A stretch of DNA of 64,000 bases from Oryzias latipes (GCF_002234675.1 NC_019876.2:22247161-22311160), one strand, 5' to 3'. Positions 1-12,982 are shown, counted from the first letter of the stretch. Numbers and translations are program-made. Notes: generated by a model from the letters alone, not told the origin.

Positions 1-689
1 ACAGATACGGTCCATTCTAAGACGGACCGCAAGAGGGTGGAGCAGATGATCAAAGACTACGAAAAGGAGATGAAGGACATCAAAGAGTGCCTGGAGTTTC
101 TGGAGGTGAGCCGCTGTTTGGTGGAAGTTGCAAACTAGAAGTGAACAGTAATTATTTCTTAACTCTATGAACCAAGGTTTCTCTGTTTCTGTCAACCATT
201 TCTCCTTAACAGGAAGGGATGGAGACTCTGGAGGAGTGGAACTTTGAGAAATACGCAGAGAGCATCTCAGAGAAGCACCTGAATCAGAACGTCAAACATG
301 TGATGAAGGAAGGCGGCAGAGCCGGCAAGGCTCTGGCCGTCAACGCCGAGTCTCTGATCAGCACCGTGCAGGTCCTCAGCGTGGCCGGCGGAGCCGCCAA
401 AGCCGCTCAGGCCATCAGCGTCACCACTGGAGTCATGTCAGGCCTCTTCCTGGCGCTGGACGTCTTCTTCCTGGCAAAGGATTCCATGGAGCTGAAGAAG
501 GGAGCCAAGACGGAGTTCGCCACCAAGATCCGAGCGGTTTGTAAGGATCTACAGGATGGACTGCTGGAGCTGAACCGCGTCAAGGAGCAGCTGCAGAAAA
601 CAATGGATGGGATTGAGGTGAAGGTGGAGGTGGAGGATGAGGAGATGCTGAAGGCTGACCTGAAGAAGCTCATTGAACTTAAAGAATAA
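1..689 (+). CDS. Apolipoprotein L-like protein, 3' part (5' end outside window)
   Basis: Two exons are visible: 1-105 (phase 0, donor GTGAGC) and 213-689 (acceptor CTTAACAG, stop TAA at 687-689), giving 193 residues. The first exon is a charged helix (DRKRVEQMIKDYEKEMKDIK). The second has two hydrophobic segments rich in Ala/Gly/Val and then the stretch ALDVFFLAKDSMELKKGAKTE-like, which matches the conserved C-terminal APOL segment (hydrophobic helix, Asp-Val, then a Lys-Gly-Ala-Lys-Thr-Glu turn), followed by a Leu/Lys/Glu coiled-coil-like tail. APOL proteins are membrane-associated, lipid-binding helical proteins. An ATG at 219 begins an open frame, but the in-frame upstream exon with good splice signals shows it is internal. 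The start codon lies upstream of the window. An AATAAA at 685-690 overlaps the stop codon, and its use is uncertain. Confidence 0.82.
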
Positions 690-2379
690 AGGACAGCTGC
701 TACCAAATGTCAGTAAAGAGCTCCAGTCTGAAGATGAATCATAGTTTCTGTACAGAGAAATGACTATTTTATGTAGTTTTTAAAGATAAATCCAAAGTAA
801 TAATATTTATACTTTGTTTTATTTGACCTTTTGCACAAAAACGTTTCTTGTATCTGTTTGTGTTTTACTTCCTGTCCTGCCTGCTGAGCTTTTGCAATCC
901 TGCAGCCTGATACCCAGCAGAGAGAGGCAGAGCAGCTGAACGGAGGCTGACCTGAAGCCGAGCGAGACGTGATCAACGTGTGCGCACGGAAAAATGCAGA
1001 AAGACGACGACTGGAATTTACCTGCTGCAGTTTAACATCTGATCTGAGATGCATGCTTGTTTCATTAACCAAAATCTGATAAGAGTGACGAGAAATGAAA
1101 CTTATTCTAATCTGGGAGTAAAAGGAAGTGTTCAATTTACATTTTTGGGACGTGCATGTTATTCAAACTGACACCATAACATGCAAAACTAGGAAAAACG
1201 TCAGAAAAAATAATGTGACCCAAGGCTAAAACACTCACTTTTCTTGAAGTGGCTGTTTGTAGCAAAGAAGATGCCGTAAACCATAAATTTTCCATTTCTG
1301 CTGTTTGGAGGTCAGACCTGCCTGATTATCTGGGGGAAATTTTAAAACTCTATTATGTAATGTTTCAGTTTTAGCCTGCATGACGGACTGACCTGACCAA
1401 GGTCATGTGACGTGGTCACCAGAGAGAGCTGGAGAATCAGCTCAGAGAAATATTAGACACCTTATGGAGAGTTTTTGAAGGAATCGCATGAAAATCATAG
1501 ACGCTCAATGTTCTAGCAGACTAAAGACGAAGATGAACTCCTGAGTAAGAAAGTGACTTTTCCCCCTGGTGGATTATTCCTGCAGGCCAACAGCCCCCCA
1601 CCCAGCCTGGTAGAGCCCCTGTTCCTGCTTTAAGGTCTGGCGGTAAACTGGGAGTGTGTGTGTGTGTGTGACAGAAGTGTCTGAACACACTGCATTTATG
1701 CCAATTCATCCCAAAAAAATCAATAATTGTTCTGATTGAAACGCCTGTGCATAACTGCATAAAGTTTGGCCCTGTAGTATAGTATACAAACTTCAAAAAA
1801 ACAAATAAAAAATGTCCTTTGAGAGTTTGCTTTTAAAGATTATTACTGATACGGCACTATGCCACTTATATATATATATGTGTATATATACTTAAATATG
1901 CCACTTAAAAAGAACATGTTATGAAAGAAGATCCAAACTCAAACGTCCCTTTAGGAAGTAAACAGCATTTCAACAACCTGCCTTCCTTTTCCAAACTGTA
2001 AAAGGAACTGTCTTTTATTAAGTGAATCAAATGAATTCCATCCACTTTGTACGGTTTAAAGTATCTGAACAGTTTCTTAAAGCAGTGAAACAGTTCCTGT
2101 CCTCTTTCTGAATTTTTAAAACACTTGAAATCCTTTTGTCATCTGTTTTTTTTTCATTGCCTCCATTACAACACCAGTGAAGCTCCATCTACCAAAGAGG
2201 AGTCCTGAACAAACGCCCCTCAACACTTTGAGCCCACAGCAGTTTAACAAACGGGATCCTTGAAGTTGTGGCTCATCAGACTTAACTTTCACTGTGTTCT
2301 GTCTATATTTTTGGTTTGTTTCTCTAAAATTCAGTTTACTTTCATGAGACAAAGTTTATGAATTCTGAACAGCTTGTAA
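690..2379. other. APOL 3' flank and unannotated intergenic DNA
   Basis: The start is presumably APOL 3' UTR. No convincing coding region or transposon was recognised. A short GT run lies near 1,655-1,672 and a short AT-rich stretch near 1,868-1,890. Confidence 0.5.
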
Positions 2380-2583
2380 CCCTTGTGCTATCCTAGGCAC
2401 TTTGACATTGGGAGTTGGGTCAACTAGACCCACTAGACAGTGCTCTGAACCTTTTTTCTTCAATGATTTGTGATCTTTACTGGTGTCCATGGATTACATG
2501 AAATCCTTTTCATCTTTATCCACCTTTGTCATGGTAGGAATAACACATCAATGGTCATCTTGACCCCGTAGGATAGCAAAGGG
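2380..2583 (-). mobile_element. TTAA-type MITE (piggyBac-like termini), full copy
   Basis: The element starts CCCTTGTGCTATCCTAGG and ends GGATAGCAAAGGG, an imperfect terminal inverted repeat. It matches, in opposite orientation, the copy split around the hAT element at 7,199-9,645: same internal words such as GAGCACTGTCTAGTG and ATCCATGGACACCAGTGAAGATCACAAA. Flanks are GTAA on the left, close to the TTAA target expected of piggyBac-type elements. About 204 bp and non-coding. Class assignment is inferred only from the TTAA-like flank and CCC ends. Confidence 0.55.
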
Positions 2584-2881
2584 GATAACAGGAGGTTACA
2601 TTTTTCCACACTCTGCTGTGGGTGACGCACAGTGAGCAGCCATCCTGAGAATCCAGTTGGCGTTGTTTTAAGGATGACCCAAATGCCTCTAAAGCCTTTT
2701 GAGCAGAAAAACCTGTTTGATGCATTTAGATGGAAACAGTTCAACCATCATGGTGATTGTTTTCTTTGTCTGTAGTCACGAACTTTACATTTCAGTAAGG
2801 TAAGAAAGGGAGGGGTGGTAGAGACGGGGTGTAAGGGCACAGAAGAAAGTGGAAAAGGGGGAGTTTCGGGTGACTACAGAA

Positions 2882-2883
2882 GT

Positions 2884-2914
<31 letters not shown>

Positions 2915-2920
2915 GGGGGG
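2882..2920. repeat. (GT)n(G)n microsatellite
   Basis: A short TG run followed by an uninterrupted run of about 22 G. Length is likely unreliable in any assembly. Confidence 0.9.
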
Positions 2921-2935
2921 TAAAATCATTAACTT

Positions 2936-3003
2936 GTTCTATCCTATGACCCCACCCTTACATTGACATGTTCTTCCTACCATAATGAAGGTGGAGGACG
3001 GTT
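2936..3003 (+). mobile_element. Fragment of the TTAA-type MITE
   Basis: TTCTATCCTATGACCCC then ACCCTTACATTGACATGTTC and CTACCATAATGAAGGTGGA match the left part of the MITE copy at 7,199 onward. The rest is missing. Confidence 0.5.
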
Positions 3004-3056
3004 TGAACGTAGAATTTAACAGATCACCAAAAAAAAATCACTATTTTCTGCTAAAT

Positions 3057-3545
3057 GGGGGCAGCTGTGCAGTGGCAGTACTGTTAACCACTGAATCAAA
3101 GGTTGCAGGTTCAGTTCCTGCCCTAGCAAAAATCAGTACACCTGAAGTTTATATTATTAAGTATAGTTAAGGATAGCAAGTTTACTGTTGATCATGTATA
3201 AAATACATACAAAATGCTACTAGTTTATGAAATGTAATCTTCAAGTATACTGCCTCACTTTTAGTGTAGACTAGTGTACTTGTACTACACTTAAATAGAC
3301 TACTTGTTGCTAAGCAAGTGAATGCAAAGCACTTTGGCTCTTAGCAAAAAGTAGTACAGGCATACTTAGGGTATACCAAAGGGGAAGCAGTTTACTTGAA
3401 GTTTATTTTTAATATACTATGTATACAAAGTAAACTTAAAATGAATTTAGTCTGAAAAAGTATTTAGTTACTTCCTGTACTACAAGCACAGTAGACTTGC
3501 TGCAATTTAATTCAAGCAAGCTATAGTAAAATGTACTATTTTTTG
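3057..3545 (+). mobile_element. tRNA-derived SINE-like element with AT-rich tail
   Basis: 3,057-3,126 reads as a tRNA-like head with an A-box-like TGTGCAGTGG and a B-box-like GGTTCAGTTCC, preceded by GGTTGCA, as in fish tRNA-SINEs. The following 400 bp is rich in TAGTATACT/AGTACT words, shows no coding potential, and probably belongs to the same or an adjoining old repeat. Confidence 0.45.
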
Positions 3546-5164
3546 CTAAGGAAGGCCTTATTGAAAATAGAAAAACTCAATGTGAATACAACCAAACCAG
3601 AGGGACTCTTGTTTTCTTCTGTCTAAAAACTTCAGTGATTTTCAAAGTTTAAACCAGATGAGGTCATATTCTTTCAAAAATAAGTTTAAAAAAAATTACC
3701 ATCAGCAACAGTTACAACCAGAGAAGACACACACTCAGCATGTGTTCAAGCACACATGTCACAGGTGTTGAGAAACAAAACTGAGGGAAGGTTTTCTCCT
3801 TCGGAAGTAGGATGATGTCGGTTCAGGTCATTACTGGACTTCGGCGGAAACAAATGCTGAAGATAAACTTTGCAGATGGAAATCAGAGGCCTGAAGCACT
3901 CCTGCTGGAAGTTTGGTTTTATGGATGGAATAAGATTTTTTTTACTGTGGGTTTTTTTCTTCTGTGGCTCTTTTTTCTGTTACAGACTTTAGTGTTTGTG
4001 AGTGAAAGCATAAAGAATTTAAAGTTCCACTCTGTTGTATCCTACAATCTGCCTTTTTTTATCGTGTTTCTACGGGAAAAGGAGATTTTACTGTTAACAG
4101 CCTCACAGATTTTTGAAGAATGAGGAACTGTGTTTGGTCCAGTCTAGATGGGATTCCATCAACCTGCTGTCAGTGGTTTTGGTGGCTCTCTGAAAGCTCC
4201 CTGCTGCTTTCTTCAGACCTTTCAGATATCTTTTTGACTTTTGAACGTGGTTCACTGTACATTTAACTTCTGCAACTTACAGAGTGTAACAGACGCACGA
4301 CGTGGGCTTGCCTGGAACGTAAAAGGGAATTTCTTTTGTGGGTGTGGGTGTGACTGCGTGGGTGTGTGTGTCTTGATGCAAAGCAGAAAGAATCTGGACC
4401 GACCTGTTCGTTGTTTTGTTAAAGCTGTGGTTTACGGAAACTCCTAAATGCTACCTCAACAAGAACAGCTTGTGTTCTGTAACTTTAAGGAAATTCCTCA
4501 GAAACAAAGAACAATACTTAAAACAAACAAAAAAAAAACAGTCAGTCTGACTTCATTTAGAAAGAATGCTCCTAAACAGGTTACTGTACTGGCGTTGGGT
4601 TTTAATAAACATTAGTCATCACTGTTCTCACGGGGTCAGTCATTTAGTAACACATTTATTTAAGGTCATGCTGTAATTTGTTTTCCAAATCACTTTTAAA
4701 TTCAAACAAATTCAAGAAGTTACATTTAAGAATGTTAAAAAGTAAAATATTTGTAAAAAGCAAACGTTTTCAATTGAAAGAAAGCCCTAACCAATGATTG
4801 TGTATTTTTTGCTATTTCTGCTACTGATGGGATTTAAAAATAAATAAATATAATGTTTTAAATATTTTCAAAACCAAACCTAAATATGTCATAAAAAATA
4901 AGTTTAATTTAGGTCCCCTCATTGTGGCATATCTTTGAAAATATAAGGTTTACTCTGGACTGACCAACAGTCCGTAATAGGGCCACAAACAGACGGAAAC
5001 GTTTGGACTTTGTCATTATACAATGAGATTAATGGTGTGTGAAAACCCACACAGGCTAAAAACAGGGGAAGTAACATGTTTAACACATGAAAGTACCGTA
5101 ATTCAAAAAGATGCAAAATGTGAAAGTGTGGAGAAGCAGCAGAAGTCTGTTGGACTGAATGAGT
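3546..5164. other. Intergenic DNA, nothing recognised
   Basis: AT-rich non-coding DNA. The short open frames here lack domain features and splice context. I see no RNA gene or transposon terminus. Confidence 0.5.
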
Positions 5165-5457
5165 TTTTGTGAGTGTGCTTTTATGAGTGTATGTGTAAAT
5201 GTGTGTGTATCCATTTACGTGCACGCACGTGGGTGTGCGTGTGTGCATGTATTTGCTTGAATGCATTTATGCATGGATTGGTATAAGGCAGTGTGAATTC
5301 CTGTGTCCATGTGTGCACTTTTATGTGTGTAGGCTTGCGTGTGTGTTTGTGTGAGCTTGTGTGCATTAACGTGTCTGTGCATGTTTGTGTGTGCGTGCAA
5401 TATGAGCGCATGCCCATGTTTGTGTGAGGATTTGTGCGTATGTCTGTATGTGTGAGG
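5165..5457. repeat. Degenerate TG-rich microsatellite
   Basis: About 290 bp of interrupted GTGTGT/GTGC/GTAT words. The His/Thr-rich open frames on the minus strand are simple-repeat artefacts. Confidence 0.85.
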
Positions 5458-5526
5458 AAGGGGAATTTAACTTTTAGCTCAGCAGAGAAGGAGAAGCTGT
5501 TTCTGAAGACATTTGTCTTGCTCTAG

Positions 5527-5622
5527 AGGGCGCAGAACCCCCCCCGGGGGAGGGCGCAGTACCCCCCCTGGAGGAGGGCGCAGAACCCTCCCGGAGGTGG
5601 GCGCAGAACCCCCTCTGGAGGA
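5527..5622. repeat. GC-rich minisatellite, about four 25-28 bp units
   Basis: Four tandem units begin GGGCGCAGAACCC or GGGCGCAGTACCC and end in GGAGG-like sequence. The stretch is strongly GC-rich within AT-rich surroundings. The proline/glycine open frames it produces on both strands are not gene-like. Confidence 0.8.
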
Positions 5623-6850
5623 CTGGAACCCTGATGGATTCCCCCTTTGTCCTCGTGCTGACAATTTCTGCTCACAGGTCTTTATAGCAGGCTGTTTTCT
5701 TGAGATCTTGCTGTAGCTGTTCATTGTCGCGCCTGCAACATTAACTCAGCTTTATCCCATGATCCTTTGTGGACTAGGGTCAGTTCATTGTTTTTAAAAT
5801 CTTCTTTAAAATAATTAGGAAATGATTTGAATCTAACAACACAGAGATTAAGATCAGGATAAGATTAAAATGAGAAGAAATATTTGGTTTTAAGTTTTGC
5901 TTTTATAATCTTTGTCGATGTTTTTATTGTATTTTAAAGAGTGCTTTAAATGCTTCAAGAATGACTGACTGGACTTTTTGAATTTTTTTTTTTTAAAACA
6001 GAGTATTTTCTTTCTTTCCTCTCCTCAGGAGTACAACCAAGCATAATTCTTGATTTATATTGCTATAAAAATATAAAAATAACAAAAAAGTTCTGTCTGC
6101 CCTTTAAAGGACAGTAAAAGCATATAACCTGCTTCAATTAAAAAAAAGGCAATATAGAAACAAATGCTTTTTTTTTTCCGTGCAGCGAACTGAAATGGAA
6201 ATTAAAAAAAATAAGATTTTTAATACTTTAACAGGAAAACATTTTGAGGTAAAATCTGTTATGGGACTGTGGGCAGACGGAGCATCATTGTCACATAAAC
6301 CTAAAGAATGATGGTAAAAAGGGGCGAGGAAGTCACCAAACTGGAAAGTCCTGCAGCCGTTAGAGCTGATTCCCAACTTTTTGTTCTTCACATGCATGTG
6401 TGGAAACACACCCACAGAAACAGACATCCTCCTTTTAAATTAAGGTAACTCAAAAAGATAAATGCTGAAAGTTTCTGCTTTACGGGTAAGCTCAGTGAAT
6501 GGTCAGCAATGAACCTTCCATGAGAAAAATAATGAGGAAGCTTAAGATGATTTTAAAACAAAGACTGTTTCTAAACCACATAGCAGAGTTTTTTGGAACC
6601 ATTACAACTATGCTGCCTGTTTAAAACAAATGTTGGTAGGAATGCTTATTAAAACCGCATTTGTAAGGACGTGAGAGCAGGAAACAGCAGGGCAAGAACT
6701 CAAACAATTTAATAAACAAGCTGAACCAGTGTTTTTGATTGATTCTAGAATGGGACAAAAGCGAAACCCTGAAGAAACAGAAACAAAAAAGCTGAATGTC
6801 CTGATATATAAGCTTCTAAAATCTTAAATCCGATGCTCAACGTTCAGAGA
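5623..6850. other. Intergenic DNA, nothing recognised
   Basis: AT-rich sequence with poly-T/A runs. No supported gene or repeat. Confidence 0.5.
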
Positions 6851-6854
6851 AGAC

Positions 6855-7194
6855 ATGAGGACTGATGGCCTTGGTGGAGGGAGTATGATGGTGTGGGGCA
6901 GTCAATTTAAATGCAGGCACATGTAGATTGTGGGACTAGTGGCGTTCTCAAATCTTTACGGCTTGGGACCACACTCGAACCTCTATTCTGGTTTATCAGT
7001 GGCTCCGTCCAGAACTTAGGAGAGGCGATGCTGAACTCCACCCCATTGATGGCTCGTGGGATAATCTTGCTGGCAGAGTGGCCAACAGAAACACTGGCGA
7101 TCCCACAGCAGTGAGGGACCAGGCTGGTGACCCACACAAAAGGGAGGAGTCGGGATGTTGTGGATCCTCCACATAATGCAGAGGGTTCTGCTTG
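6855..7194 (+). mobile_element. Possible Tc1-like transposase remnant
   Basis: 6,873-6,902 reads GGGSMMVWGS, the Tc1-type block seen between the first and second catalytic Asp residues. The sequence after it stays partly open but I do not recognise it, so only the short motif supports the call. Confidence 0.3.
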
Positions 7195-7345
7195 TTAACC
7201 CTTGTGCTATCTTAGATGACCCCACCCTTGCATTGACGTGTACCATGACAAAGGTGGATAATGGTGGAAAGATTTCATGTAATCCATGGACACCAGTGAA
7301 GATCACAAATCATTGAAGAAAAAAGGTTCAGAGCACTGTCTAGTG

Positions 7346-9586
7346 CAGGGGTCCCCAGACTTTTTCCAATGAGGGCCACATGACGTTCCCTTTCTCTGAT
7401 CGGGGGCCGGGTCAGTTTGAAACAGAAAAAATGTGGCAATCACAGCGGTGCATAAATGTAAACATTTGTTGTTTCCCAGAAAGCCAAATATAAAGTTTAT
7501 TAGCTTACCAATGGACTGTATGTTCATAAGCAGGAAGTTGAACTGTGGGCCTGCATCTGGCAGGTGAGGAGTTGAATATCCGGTTCAATCGTAGTCACAG
7601 CAAGTCTCAAACACTGATGCAGATGTTCATCCGTCAATCTTGATCTTAATGGACTTTTCAGGAGTTTCATCCGTGAAAAGGTTTGCTCACAGATATATGT
7701 GCTGCCAAAAAGTGTGAACATCTTCATTGCGTTTTTATTTTATTTTAGGGTACGTGTCATTTGGGAGAGCGGCATAGAAGTCAATGAGACTTTTGGGCTT
7801 GAATGCGTCTTTCAAAACATCACAGTTCTGTAAGTCAGCTAGCTCAAACTGACAAGAAGGCTGGGCTTCATCGATGTTGGCAAGAAAGGGGTTTTAGAAA
7901 AGACGGATTTCTTTTGCATGAACATGAAGTTGACTGAATCGCACACTGAACTCCGCCTTCAGCTTTCCAGTGCTTCCACACACTTTTCAGTTGGGAATGG
8001 GGCCACTGGGTTCTCTGCAGAAAAGTTTTGGGTAGCAGGGAGATTGGCGAAGTTGTGCTTCTTCACTTGCCCGATAAGCAGCGCTAGTTTCACCTCAAAT
8101 GCTTTTATGTGGCAATACATGTCACAACTGAGTTCTCCCTGGCCTTGTAGCTGCAAGTTTAGGCCGTTCAACATTTCTGTCACATCCGTCAAAAATGCGA
8201 GGTGCCATTTCCATTCTGGTTCGATAAGCTCTGGGACCGTTTTGCCTTTGGAACACAGAAATGCGTTAATTTCAGGTAGCAGCTCGTAGAAACGCCTCAA
8301 AACTCTGCTTAACCATCGGACCTCTGTGTGGTACAGCACATCTCCGTGGGCAGACCCCAATTCAGACAGGAATTGTTGGAACTGCCTGTGTTTAAGTCCA
8401 TTTGCTCTGATGAAGTTTATGCATGATACGACAACCTGCATGACAGAATCCCACTTCAGCACTTTGCAGCACAGTGCCTGCTGGCGAATTAGGCAGTGGA
8501 CTGGTAGCGGAGCGCTGAGACCGCGTTTGTCCATCTCTGCGTTCATGCGTCCTATTAGACCCCGAGATGCGATGGTTTGGCATACATTATTGAAAATATC
8601 CTCCCCCGTGGTAGTGCCTTTCAGACTTTTTAGGGCTGCCAGCTCCTCACAAAACTCAAAGTTTGCGCTAACGCCACGAATAAAAATAAGCAGCTGCGCC
8701 GTGTCCTGCACGTCCGTGCTCTCATCCAGCGCTAATGAAAAAAACTCAAATTCTTTGGTCTTCCGCTGCAGCTGGGCATAGACATTACGCCCGATTTCTT
8801 CAACGCGTCTGGTGATCGTGCTCGCCGACAGACACAACGCATTAAATACATCTCTCTTCTCGGGACACATCTCCTCCGCGACGACATTCAAACGTTTCTT
8901 CACAAACTCTCCCTCGTTGAAAGCTTTACCGCAGCTCGCTATCAGTTGCGTAACACGGAAGTTGGTCCGAAGGGATGATTGGTTGACTTGACTTTGGTGT
9001 ACAAATGCAGTCTGCTGAGCTAACAATCCACTTTTTAGCTTCAAGAGTTTCTCTGCTCGTATTTGGCCTTGCAAGTTATCGTATTTGTCTTTGTGATTTT
9101 GTGATTCAAAATGTCGGCGCATATTGTATTCTTTGAATACCGCCACCGTCTCTTGGCAGATGAGACAAACAGCCTTTTCTTTGTGTTGAATAAAACAATA
9201 CTCGTTTGTCCACCACGGGTTAAATACCCTGCATTCAGAATCAATTTTCCTCTTACCTAACCTTTTTGCCATTTTTCCGATGTGCGGGGGTTGGGAGGGT
9301 AGCGTTCACTGTAAATAGAAGGTTTTGCGCGTTTTGCCTATCCCATAATGCATTACTCCTGTTCCAAAACATCTCGTTCAATGTAACTGAGATGCATTCA
9401 GGGGCAATAGGATAAATGTAAATCAGAACATTACAATCAGGCGGCCAGGGTAAAAAAGATATTAATCGAAAAAAAAAAGGCCGCTTTTGACGGGCCCCCC
9501 TATTGGTCGGGGAGCCATTCAGGGGGCCGGGTCAAATGAGTCGGGGGACCGGATCCGGGCCCGGGGCAGGGGTCTGGGGACCCCTG
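7346..9586 (-). mobile_element. hAT-family DNA transposon, complete termini
   Basis: The 2,241-bp element is bounded by perfect 15-bp inverted repeats, CAGGGGTCCCCAGAC and its complement, and flanked by a perfect 8-bp target duplication GTCTAGTG (7,338-7,345 and 9,587-9,594). Both are hallmarks of hAT elements. The transposase is on the minus strand and broken. Sub-terminal regions are GC-rich (GGGCCGGGTC words). The identical duplication suggests an insertion that is not very old. Confidence 0.9.
7524..9272 (-). pseudogene. hAT transposase with BED zinc finger (ZBED5/GTF2IRD2-like group), frameshifted
   Basis: The frame opens at 9,272 (MAKRLGKRKI) and runs 437 codons to about 7,959. Residues 26-65 form a BED-type finger: C-L-I-C, then H-F-E-S-Q-N-H-K. 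A central segment carries LALDESTD, the usual first catalytic Asp block of hAT enzymes. The frame breaks near 7,960; the other frame continues with recognisable sequence but meets a stop near 7,890. The C-terminal hAT dimerisation segment (YICEQTFSRMK, then RLTDEHLHQCLRLA) is at 7,524-7,727. The enzyme is therefore inactive here. In intact elements it binds terminal repeats and catalyses cut-and-paste transposition. The + strand open frames over this region are its antisense shadows. Confidence 0.85.
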
Positions 9587-9649
9587 GTCTAGTGGGTCTA
9601 GATGACCCAACTCCCAGTGTTAAAGTGCCTAGGATAGCACAAAGGTTAC

Positions 9650-10774
9650 AAAAAGAAGCTGTAAAACCTTTAGAAAAGTTTTCATTCTTAAACCTCTATC
9701 ATCCAATTAATCTGACACATGCGCCCGCAGATCAAATGTAGAAATGAACGTTCAAATGTAGAAATGAACGTCTTGTCAAATGAACATATTACAATTCATT
9801 TGTGACACACCAACAGAATTACGTGCTTTTAGAAAATACCAGTGAATTATAGATATATTTTTATTTGGAAATAGGTCTGAATAATTTGTTGAATAAACAA
9901 CTCTTGTCGACTGTAAATAGTTTATCTGGTTGTGAATCTTACTTTTGGTTAATTTTAAAGGTTTGGCAATGTATTTATTCGATCTGTATGAAAAACAAAC
10001 AGCAAAATGTTGTTTTATGCACACTTAAACAACAGCATAAAAGAAGCATTTGGAGACGTGTACATGTCATCTGACAACACGGATGTCCGCTAATCTTGTT
10101 GTTGACTCCCCACCAAAGTCAACATGTGCTGTGTTTACCTGAATATTTGGAGAGCTACATCATTCCCATGCGCCTGGGAAAGTTTGAAAGTGGGATCATG
10201 GAGGTCAGATGGATTCATGTTAAAGTACATTTTTGGTTTTTTTGTTTACGTCAGTGAGAAGAATTCAGCTCGACAGGTTTGCCCAGTTTCAACGGCAGCG
10301 GGTTGTTTGATTGAACCCGATATGTGGGGCTGGGCAGGTGTCCGAGGGTGCTGTGGAACTATGCATGACAAAAAACCAACAAAAAAACAGACTGAGAGAC
10401 AAAGTATCTGACAATCGGATTGTGACGCTTCATGCAAGTATGGAAATGCAGAGCACCGTGTCCCAACAGAGTCAAGCTGGGACTTTCTAAGCACTTTAGG
10501 CTTGACATTTACTAACACCTGTGCTTTAAACCGTCATCAGTCTTATCTGCTGACTCCATGCTGAGCTGAAATAATGTTCTGTTAACCAAACATGGACGTC
10601 ATACTTCTCAGTCACTAAAATGGAAAAAAAGCTTTTATGCTTTTATAAAGTGAAGCAACAGAGCTAAAAATATGTATTTGCACCCACTGCCTGGTATGGG
10701 AATGGATGGGGCTGCAGTAATGTGGACTAGTGTGAGAACACCTCCTTGTCCTCCTGAAGGAGCTGGGAGACCTG
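9650..10774. other. Intergenic DNA, no supported gene
   Basis: Mostly featureless. 10,141-10,229 reads as an uninterrupted protein-like frame (PEYLESYIIPMRLGKFESG, then IMEVRWIHVK) but has no clear acceptor and no family I recognise. Confidence 0.4.
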
Positions 10775-11720
<946 letters not shown>

Positions 11721-11769
11721 CTGGAGAGGGATGGAGGTCTTAGCACCACTTTTCATACAGCCCCCACAA

Positions 11770-11837
11770 CAGAGCACTGTCTAGTGGGTTTAGATGACCT
11801 AACTCCCAACGTTAAAGTGCCTAGGATAGCACAAGGG
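11770..11837 (+). mobile_element. Right-end fragment of the TTAA-type MITE
   Basis: CAGAGCACTGTCTAGTGGG, then CCTAGGATAGCACAAGGG followed by TTAC, matches the right end of the copy at 9,587-9,645. Confidence 0.6.
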
Positions 11838-11841
11838 TTAC

Positions 11842-12511
11842 GCCTTAGCCATTGTTACGAGCTGCCTGCAGGTGAAAAATATGAAAACCTGTACGAGTCA
11901 CGAAAGAAATATTTTTACGAGGATGCTGAGTGTGAACGATAGGTTGTAAGGAACCTTTATGATACACGTAAGGGTAAATTAAGGGTAAAGCAGGTGAGAT
12001 GTCGTACAGATTTTTTTTTTTTTTGTCCTGCAGACAAGGGGCTTGTAAGTGCTCTTCATGTGATTAGTGTCTGCTCCTTGCGTGCCCCAAACAGGTTTGC
12101 CTATTTTTGGGTCACCACAAGTAGTTCTGACTAATGCTCTACTAACGAATAGAGTGCAACGTAAGGGCACCGTACGCCATCATCACCTGAATGTCATTAG
12201 TGCACGCAACTTACACTAACCTTACAAATTCGTCACGATATACTAACCACTCCCACAACAATTCCATTTTCAACAAGCCTCAAGGGAATTGAAAGACATA
12301 CCCATGCTCTCCTTAAAATGCACTTTGAACGGTCCGTTCCTCTCCACGACCCTCCACGGGCGCGGACAACCAGAGAACCTGCACCCCCAGTGTGGGTCAA
12401 CCTCTTTATAGGTGCATGTAACTATATGTTATCCTAGGTTTAACAGCACACATTGCACTCATACTGCCAAGGAATTTGTAACCATTATCATTCACACACA
12501 TAAAGTAATTT
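11842..12511. other. Intergenic DNA, nothing recognised
   Basis: No coding region or transposon end identified. A short poly-T lies near 12,010. Confidence 0.4.
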
Positions 12512-12982
12512 TCATACATCAGAGTAAAAACAAATGTAAACAGCATAACATACTTTATAATATAAACACAAACAAAAAACAATGACATGCAGCCTACAGT
12601 GCTGTAAATAATGCTTGAGTTTCACAACTAACGGTTCTTCACTGGCCGCTGTCCTCACCCTCCCTCTCTTGACCATCGTCCTCACCCTGCTGACCATCCT
12701 CACACTGCTGTCCACAACACAATGTATATTCTCCTTTGCGATGCAACGAGGGAAGAAACGGCGTGCATGTGGCAACCATCCCCTACACTGATCTCCTGTA
12801 ATATCCTCACACGCAGCATCCATTGCATGGAGCAGGGACCTCTGATCTTGAGCCTGATGCTCATACATCAATACATGACCACAGCAGAAACTAGGCATGT
12901 CCGAGTTTACTGACAAACGTTGTGGAGAAAAGTGGCTTTGTGCTGATATGCAACACTTTACATTAGTGAAATGCTTGAGCAA
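12512..12982 (-). pseudogene. Tc1/IS630-like transposase C-terminal remnant
   Basis: Within this minus-strand frame, 12,725-12,838 encodes LLHAMDAACEDITGDQCRGW and then HARRFFPRCIA. I recognise this as the C-terminal end of IS630/Tc1-like transposases common in fish genomes, normally followed by an acidic segment ending the protein. The residues on either side are not transposase-like and there is no catalytic core nearby, so this is a decayed fragment. 13,455-13,690 may be the non-coding end of the same element, which is from memory and weak. Confidence 0.55.

Larger units (their letters stand above)
7199..9645 (+). mobile_element. TTAA-type MITE interrupted by a hAT transposon
   Basis: The left half, 7,199-7,345, begins CCCTTGTGCTATC straight after TTAA (7,195-7,198). 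The right half, 9,587-9,645, ends CTAGGATAGCACAAAGG and is followed by TTAC. Removing the hAT insertion and one copy of its 8-bp duplication restores a roughly 200-bp element like the one at 2,380-2,583. Confidence 0.65.

Noticed and set aside
3057..3126. Possible functional tRNA gene
   Set aside because: Box-like motifs are present but the arms do not pair into a cloverleaf that I can see; it fits a SINE head.
3812..4123. 103-codon hydrophobic open frame
   Set aside because: T-rich DNA, no recognised domain, no splice or promoter context.
5181..5417. His/Thr-rich small proteins on the minus strand
   Set aside because: Degenerate TG microsatellite.
8326..8781. 151-codon + strand open frame
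   Set aside because: Antisense shadow of the hAT transposase frame.
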